NCBI GenBank assembly: GCA_022266195.1
Contig: WHVY01000004.1
Coordinates: 2,125,501-2,189,500, forward strand
Reading direction: 5' to 3'
From: Tetranychus cinnabarinus
Lineage: Eukaryota > Arthropoda > Arachnida > Trombidiformes > Tetranychidae
Length of the DNA stretch: 64,000 nt
Positions 52,901 through 61,900 of this stretch are shown one piece after another (within the stretch, counting starts at the first letter, position 1; each line of letters starts with the position of its first letter). The notes below the pieces were generated by a model that did not search any database, had not been told where the DNA came from, and saw only the letters and a program-made list of their open reading frames with translations. A program made the position numbers and the translations under genes.

Positions 52901-55900
52901 TTTTACACCAAAAGACTAACATTTCTGGAGAAACGATGAAAAGTTTGATTTATTTCATTTTGCAAACACTTTTTTGTTTAACATGTTAAATGAACAGTAA
53001 CTTTGTTGGTAAATCGTTTAAAAAATCACTGAAAGTTTCTTTTCTTGAGCTTCTTTTTTTCAGAATTGGTCGAGTTGTAATGATGATGATGACCATGATA
53101 TTGTCTATTTTTTAAGAAAGGTTATTCTTGCACCTTTGAAGAGTATCGATCAATAGGTTTACCTGAAAAGGTCCATTAAAGTATTTATGTTCAGTAGTTT
53201 GCTTTGAATTTTTTCTTCATCGCCTTCATTGATGCTTTTTCGAGCTGTGAAAATTTCATTATTTATCGGTCAAAATGGGAAAGAAACTTTGAACAAAATG
53301 AACGATTGAATATTCAATTCTCTTTGGAGGATTAATTGTATCAACATTGATCATTTAATGACAAGCTGAGTAAAAATTGACTATTCATTGCTTCAGGGTA
53401 AACAGATAATAGGTTAAACAATATCCGTCGATTCTGGTTAAGGTGAGAATCATGATGTTCAAGTAAATAGAAATATAAGATTACTAAACCTCAACTTTTC
53501 CGTGTTTACCCTCGTAATAATAAATCTTAACAGGATTAAATTGTTATTGATTATCTCATGATTTCATCAAATTTCAACTCAATCCAAATCAACTGATTTA
53601 CTGAGACTGAGAAATGGTCTTTTTAACGTTGATTTATCTTCATTTTATTTTAACTTTGGACACAAATTAAGCTATCACTTCACCAAAACCAACTTTATAA
53701 TCATCTTCACCTTCATGAGTACCAATGTTAACGAAAAATTTGAACAAAAATTAGACTTGTAAACATTACGTAAGTTAGCGAGCTATAAGTGTTACCTTCA
53801 ACCTGGAAGAGTTACTCTTGTCCCAACAAAAGAGACACTTGACTCGACTATTTAACCAATATTATCCATATCCATCAGTTATTATCCAAAATTTAGATTA
53901 TTCTCACCATTGAATGCTCTAGTCGAATCAATCAATTTTATGGTAAATTTTCATTCCAAATGAATGATTCAATTAAAATGATAAAAGTTGATTTAAATTC
54001 TGGTAAAGTGAGCATAAACAATGACTGCGAAATAGTCTTATAAGTGTCTCGTTATATGTTAACTTCAACCTGAAAGAGTGACTCTTGTCCCATCAAAGGA
54101 GACACTTGATATGGCTATTTCACAGTCATTTTTATGCTCACTTTACCAGCATTGAAAATAAACTTTTATCATTAAAATTAGCATTCATTTGGAAGGAATT
54201 TTTTTCATAAAATTGATTGATTCGACTAAGCATTCAATGAATAATCTGAATTTTGGATTAAGAGTTGGATTTAAAGATATTGATATTGCAAAGGTTGGCT
54301 TTTTATCATCTTGAACTGCATTCAATGCTTGGAGTTTTTTTTGCTCCATTCCCTTGAGCTGAATGGCTATTTGGATAATGCAAAATAGTTTCCTTGATAG
54401 TGAATGGTGAAAAGCTGGATTAGTATGAAAGAAGACAGTAAATGTTAATATCCCAGGAATAGGTACAAATAGTATAATATGTCAAATATTTTCTGCTGAT
54501 TCTAACCCAATATATTCCTGACCAAACGCTGTCTAAATACAGAGTTTATTAAAGATTAACTCACCAAGGAATTGTTTCCAAATATTAGATTAACTTATTT
54601 CTGATCAATATTAGTAGCCACCACAAGTCAATTGGATAAAATGGAAAGAGAGAAAAGCATTTCGGTGAAAAGTTATTACGATCTTTCGCTAAATGATCAA
54701 CTATTCAAAGTTGACCATCTAATGCACCTTTCCGAATCTCTTGCAATTATCAAAATTTTATCCATTCACTTATATCAAAAAGTGATTGCTGTTGGAATGA
54801 AAAAAAATTGAACTTAATGGTGAATAAAATTTGACTGAATTACATCATTAATAATTTCCTTGCCAGTTTCCTAGACCATTGTAATGTTGAGTTGACTTTT
54901 TTATTTGAATAAATGATTTGACTTGATAATCCATTTATATAACAGCAAGTTGATCAATGGACTAAAGTTACGGATATTTATATCCAATTGAGGTAACATT
55001 ATGTTAGTCAAATCATTAATCAACAAACTATTTATAAGCAAGATCATTGTAGGAACCGGGAAGGAGGAAGATGATGATGATGGTGATGAAGTAGAGTCTT
55101 GAAGTAGATAGATAACCCAAGAGAGCTCTGTTCAATAACGAATGGACCTTGGTCATCTTTACCATGAGAGTAAAAAAGTATAGATAATGCATCATGAGAG
55201 ACTTATCAAAGTATTGACCTTAATAATGATAATAATAATGTTGCAGTGAAAAGGTCAGTAAAAAGGTTTGCTTTTTTTTAAAAAAAAAGAAGAAGCAAGA
55301 GAATCGTTGACAGAATGAATTTCGCCCTTTTCATGATCAACATGGACCTTTTCATTTGGTGCAAAAAAAGTACAAAAAAACAAGTCACTTTTATGTTCAT
55401 TGGTCAATCTAATATGATACTTTGACTCTGCTATGTTGGCTGAATGGTGTTGCCTTCAGTTGACCAAAAAAGGATAACCTTACAGTTGAAACTCTCATGA
55501 GAGATGAAAAAATGAAAAGAAATGTTCATCATGATTATCGTTTCTATTATTTGCAATATTTTCACCTTAACTTGTATTTGATCAAAAAGACAACAAAGCA
55601 ATCGAACCAAATTGCCAACAATTCATCCTTTTTTGGGAAAAATCGTTAACTGTAACAAGTTGATTAACTTGTCAAAGATGAATCTTTTTGCAACAAACTC
55701 TTCTACAGTTTCTAATTTACAATAAACCTCTTTAGCTTTTAGCCTTTTCTTTTAGATCAACATGAAAATTATTCCAGGTCATCTGAATAAAGATCAGATT
55801 CATCATTCAGATTTGTGAGTATTTGATTCTCTCGAAATCTTTGGGGTTGCAAATGAAAGGTAAGCCAGAAAAAATATCAAAAATCAATGTTTCTTCCTGA

Positions 55901-58900
55901 TAGTATGGTAATGAGTGTACAAAACAAGAGTGAAAACTGATCGAAGACACACACTACTGCTCGTCTCATTGTTCGAAACCAATAAATGGTTCTTTTAAAA
56001 CGATCTCTTCGCGAATCAAAGATGACCAATTCTATTGTAAGACAAATCAAAATAAAATAATAAAAAACAGAAAGAAATGTTTAATTGCTTTTTTACTCGA
56101 AAATTATTCGAATCATTTTGTTCAACTTATTTTTGTTCAAATGTAAGAAGAAATATAAAAATTAGCTTTAACTCCAATGTAGCTATAATAAACTAGTTTT
56201 GAGAAAATAACTTTTCAAGAAAATTCTTTTAAAAAACGCTTTTGAAAGAAACCACAAAAAAGCGTAGCTTTTGACGCAGTCCCAGAGTCGGACATTTCTC
56301 AGAAAAAAAGCTGTCTTAGAGTGTACAAGTTATCCCAGACTAGGACTTTATACATTGAACTTGGAGCGGATAACTTGATACACTTTCCTTGGATATTGAA
56401 TTGTAATGATTTTAATTTTATGAGCTTTACTTGATGCTAAACTTAAGTTTAAAACCGATGATAAGTTTTCTTGATCTCAATTCTTCTGGATAACTCAATC
56501 ATTTGGATAAATTTTAGGATCTTTTAGTGATTATTCAATTAGTTAATTTGAAAGTTACATTTGCAAAGTGAGAATTAAAATGTTCATTATAGCTTGAAAT
56601 ATAATACAATGATTTAAAATGTAAAAATGATTGAAAGTTTCCATTAAATTTTTCAATTTCATCTTATTCTGCATAATGAGTAGATTGAAAATTAATTATT
56701 ATTCAGATGGAATTGCGATTGAATTGCTTGCTTCTCATGGGAACAATTTAACCAACAACACTGAGAAATATTAATTAAGCTTCTGTAGTTTTAGTTGGTC
56801 AACAATTTAAAATGTTGCCATTTAATTAACCTAAAAACAGAAAAGTTAATCAAGAAACATTTTAATATTTTTGCTGATTCAACTTTCCAATGTTAATCTC
56901 AAATGAATTGTAAAAGGTAACTTTTTTAATGATGAAAATTGAAATGAAAAATAACGATTGAACGTGCAGTTTAAAGGTGACTATAAGCAAGGCTCATGGT
57001 TCCGAGTATTCAATTGATAAGGAAAATGTGAACATGATGTTGATAATAATAATGATTAACTCATTTTTCACATCATTTCATTGTCATCAATTCCAGCTTC
57101 TTAATCATCAAATGGACCATTTTATTTGTTACTTTTAAAATGGTTCATCGCCATCATTATCATCACAGTTTTGTTTGTATAAAGTACAATCTTTCATTTT
57201 CATCTTGGACACTCAAATTTTCAGGATCAAAGATTTTACAGGTTTCTATCTCATGAAACTTTTCCTTTCATCACGCTGAGAGGTTGAATCATTGAAAATG
57301 CGGTTGATAATTTAGATGGAAATCTGAGGGAAATATTGAGTGAAAGGTATTTCAACATTTATTGTTTTTTATCGAAAAAATTGATTGTATTTTTTGATTT
57401 TTGTCTAAAGTTCTAAAGACTAAAGTTCTAATGGTTCTCAAAAAAGGTCAATCCGATGTCGATCGACTTCAGAAGCGTTTATAATATTAAGCAAAATCAA
57501 GAATCTATTCCAAATTACATCGAAAACCTAGAATCAGAAAATTTTAACCATGAAAATGAACTTTAAAATGACCAACATAGATAATGCTTAATATAAGTGA
57601 ACCGATTCGAAATGATATTTTCCGTTCTGCTTCAAATTTTACTGCAATCACGAAAGCAACAATGCTGTGGTCTTTCATGGCAATAATCATAAATCAACAG
57701 AGAAACAAGGTTGACCAGGTAAAATTTAATATATTAATGGAACAAGCAGATAATCTTGTAAATCATCATTGAAAAGTTTTCGCAACTCGGGCTTATTAAA
57801 CTTGAAACTTTTATTGAAATTTAATATTTAATTTGAAATGAAATTAATTGAAATTTATTTGGTAAACTCAAAAATTTCATAACAAACTCACAAGAGACTT
57901 GACCTTAATCATTGACACAATGCAATTCAGTGAGATTTAATAATAAAATTTAGTTGCCAATAAAATCAACTTAAGGGTTTCAAATTGAAATGATCACAAG
58001 AGTAAATGGTGATAAAACTGAGTAAGGATATTTCAAGATGAATTTTACCGAATAGATAACAGACAAAAATTGAAAAAAAAGTGGAGAGAAGAAAAAGTTC
58101 ATGAAAGTTGTTCAGTTAATATTAAGATAAATTACTTTTCAAAGGTTCACATGAAGTTAATGTAGCAACACGGAAATACTCAAATAAATATCATTTTTAA
58201 ACAACAAACATTCCCTGAAAAAAGCATATTAAATGGAGAAAAAAATTTCTAAATATTAAATGAAATGATAACCAATTTAACAGTTAATTATTTATTGATA
58301 TTGTTAATAATTATTCACATTTTCATGACAATTTCATTTCTATCATGATTTGTTGAATCACCTCCCAGGGATCCATTTCACAGGGAATGTCTCTCAATGT
58401 TTTTTATGTGTTCAACAGTAATTGTTATTGCAATTTCATTTTGATCAATCCTATTATTATTGCTGTATGTGAGACAATTAATTGTGTTTAATAAGCAAAT
58501 TTGATTATCACTTAAGAAAGTTAATTGTATGCTTTGGAATCATCTTTAATTGCTATTCTTTAAATTTATAACCAAATTTGAAATGAAACTTTGGATGAGT
58601 TTTGTAAAATTATAAGTTAATGATTATGTTAATTGTAGGAATTGATGATTTTATTGAATTGTGATGACAGACTTGCTGTTATTGGATAATGTTCAGGTTT
58701 TCGAGTAATTTCACCTTATCTTTCATAGTAACTCATGTTAATCACATTAAATAGTCATTTTATATGCACAAGGGAAAAAAGAAGATGAAAAGTGAATGAT
58801 AAATAAGGAAAGATTGGATGCTAAGATTTTGTGTTAGCAGTGAAATGAGATGATGATCAAGGGAAGGAGTTTGATATCAATTTGAAATCAACTGTAAGAC

Positions 58901-61900
58901 TTCACTTGATTAGTAGTTGGTCAATGTTACATTCAATGAGAATAAATGAAAATTTTAAAAAATCAAATTCAATTCAAGATTCAATCTTATGTAAGACTTT
59001 GTGACTTGGAGATTGGCTTTTCATTTAATCATTGAGACTTGGATCAAAATTGCATGAGATAATGGATTGACTCTGAGAGTGTGGTTAACTTGATCAATAA
59101 TGAAAATGAATTTTAAATGTTTAACAAATGAAATCTTCCTTAGGATTGACTTTAAGAGCATTGATAAAGTCCTTTTTCTGGGACAGTTTTTGTCCGCTTC
59201 TGGGTTGATTGGAAACATTGGCCTAGAATCAGACAAAAAACCAACTTGACTCAAAGGACTTGAAACTTCATGACTACTAAGGGCATCAAATGAATCCCAG
59301 AACTTTTGTGACAAACTTGTTCAATAATCCATTTTAATCTCAATGTGATTGAAAGGTTAACTTTTTTGTTGATCATCTGAATAGCAGTTGTGATTATAAT
59401 TTGATAGGTAAGGTCAAATTAAATATGAAATGTAAAGATGGTGAAAATGGGAAAAAAGTGAATGTAAAGAGGAAAATAAAAGTCAGATGAGGAAGAAGAA
59501 GAAGCATAAAGATGATGGAAATAGAATGAAAGACTGGAGAAAATTCATGATGCATTTTCAGGGTAAACTTGCAACTTGAACAACAACAAGTTCTAAGCCA
59601 TTGATCATGAATTCAGAAGGAATCGTCTCAGCATTTATCCACACTTTATCTTTCTCTCTTTTTTCATTTATTTCTTCTTCTTCTCCATTCATTGTGTATT
59701 TTTAATCTGTTTGGCTTCCCTATTTCACTCTGCAATACAATTGAACATCTTCAAGAGATTTGTTTAGGAAATGCACCATTTCTCACTTGATTCAGAGGGA
59801 ATCACTGGATGTTTCCATGATGGTCTCATCTTCATTAACCACGGAGAGAAAAGTTCATTAAACCAGACAATGGAGAGAGAAGAAAAAGGAATGAAAAGAA
59901 GAAGAAAAAATTACATGGAAATTGATAATGATTAAAGCAAAGGTACATGTTAATATATTTAAATAATGATGGTTATCCATTAAATTACAAATCAGTTCAT
60001 TGTCTTGAAGTTTGAGGGAAAAGTTCAGAAGTTGAATGAATCAGCATTTCAAGTGAATATGATAAGTCGAGATGAATGGTTTTCCATGCAAAACAGAAAT
60101 GATAATTTACTAAACATTTGGACAACTTTGAATGGTTGTTCACCTGAGGTGTCCTTTGAAATGGTTTGACTTGTGAAGAAGAATCAAGAACTTTCTGGTT
60201 TGATGAAAAAGTTGAGAGAAAATTTCTTCATATGATATCAAGGAAATACCTAGCTTCCTGTCAATTCATCTTAACCTTATATTGCTGTAAATCCATCGAT
60301 GAATCTGTCTGAATGGTGAAAATGAGAATCATTGGAATGATGATCATTACTATTATCAATCCATTAATAATGATAATATTAATATTTGTATTGAAGGTTC
60401 GTTTTTTCTTTGCCTCACTCCAAATTGTTTTGATACAAGAAAATAATCAATTGAACACAAATACGCATATAACAGGCAATGGCATCAGGCTGGTGTTTCA
60501 AGGTATTTTATCCTCTATTTTGGTTTCTTTGTTTGTTATATTTTGCTTTTTCATATTTCAAACATGATTATTGTATTGAGCTTTAACCATGTTGTACAAG
60601 TACAACATGAAAGAGCAAAGGGAATACAATAAAGATGATGGAAAACCAACAAAACAAAATATATAATAACAATTTTAAAGGTTTATCTTTATATTTTCAT
60701 CATTTAATTTCTCCATTCTCAGCATTTTCCCTTTTTGAATCCAGAATCTGATATGTTTTTTTATTCGTTAGATTAAGCAACAACCAATATTCATATGTAT
60801 CCAGCTATCAGCTTTTGCATCATCATTATGTACGCTATCAGATCCATTATATGAAATATTTTTGTAAAATTTTCTTCTTTTCCTTCTCCTTCTTTTCCTT
60901 GGTTTCAGCTCTCAATGAAAGGGAAATAAACGGAATTATCTGAAAATAATATTGGAAAAAATAAGATATAACTGAAGGAAAACAAGAGATAAATGTTATT
61001 TTACTTAGCTTTGGTGTTGTGACAAGGTGAATTTATCCAGCAGAATACAAGAAACAGATAGAATGAAGATAAAAAGTATTGATGGAAGCAAAAAGATGAA
61101 AAATCTTTTACGATGAAAAATATGTAACAGATAGATGATCACAATGATAGGAGGGATTGACTGGGATGAGAAAAAAAATATAAAAGCAAAATAAAGATAA
61201 TAACAAATGAACAGATTGACAGACTGTAGAATACATAAAGATACAAACAATTGTAAAAACATGTATTGTACGCTTTGTATTTGGAAACAAGTTCAATTTT
61301 CAATCACATTTTGATGAGATATTGCGAACAGGTTAAGGTGAGATTGTAAGCAATGGTAAAATTGTAAAATAATCATTTCTTGATATAAATTTAAATGGTA
61401 AACAATGTAATAATCAACAGAAAGTAGGAAAGGTTACATTATAAAGTCACTAAGTGGAGGCGTTGAACAGTAAATATAGCGATTGATCTCTTTCAATTAA
61501 ATGAATTGCTGATAAAGTTGTAATTTAGTTAATGATCTTGAACATATACAGACACAATTAACGTTAAATAAGGATAAAAAGGATAAGGATAGTTCAGAAG
61601 CGTTCATAAATGCTCAGTCAATCATGAAAAAAATCGTTTTCTTTGCAAGTTTAGATTCTCGGCATTAAGTGTTTTTATAAAAATCGTTAGATGGCAGTAA
61701 ATTGAATGTTTTTCATTTTTCAATAAAAACGGTTTTTTATTTTGAAATTAAATCAATTGTTTACCATCTATTATGTTTATCTTGATTGTATTTTATTTAT
61801 TTTGTATTTCAATTTGTTAGATAATCTCTTTGAAATTGTGTTCGTCTTTAGAGACATGGTCGTTGCAATGTATTTTTAATTTCTTTACTTAATCTCACCT

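Noticed and set aside
60313..60567. 84-codon ORF with two hydrophobic stretches
   Set aside because: Met/Ile-rich translation of AT-rich DNA, no family features, inside the neuroligin intron.
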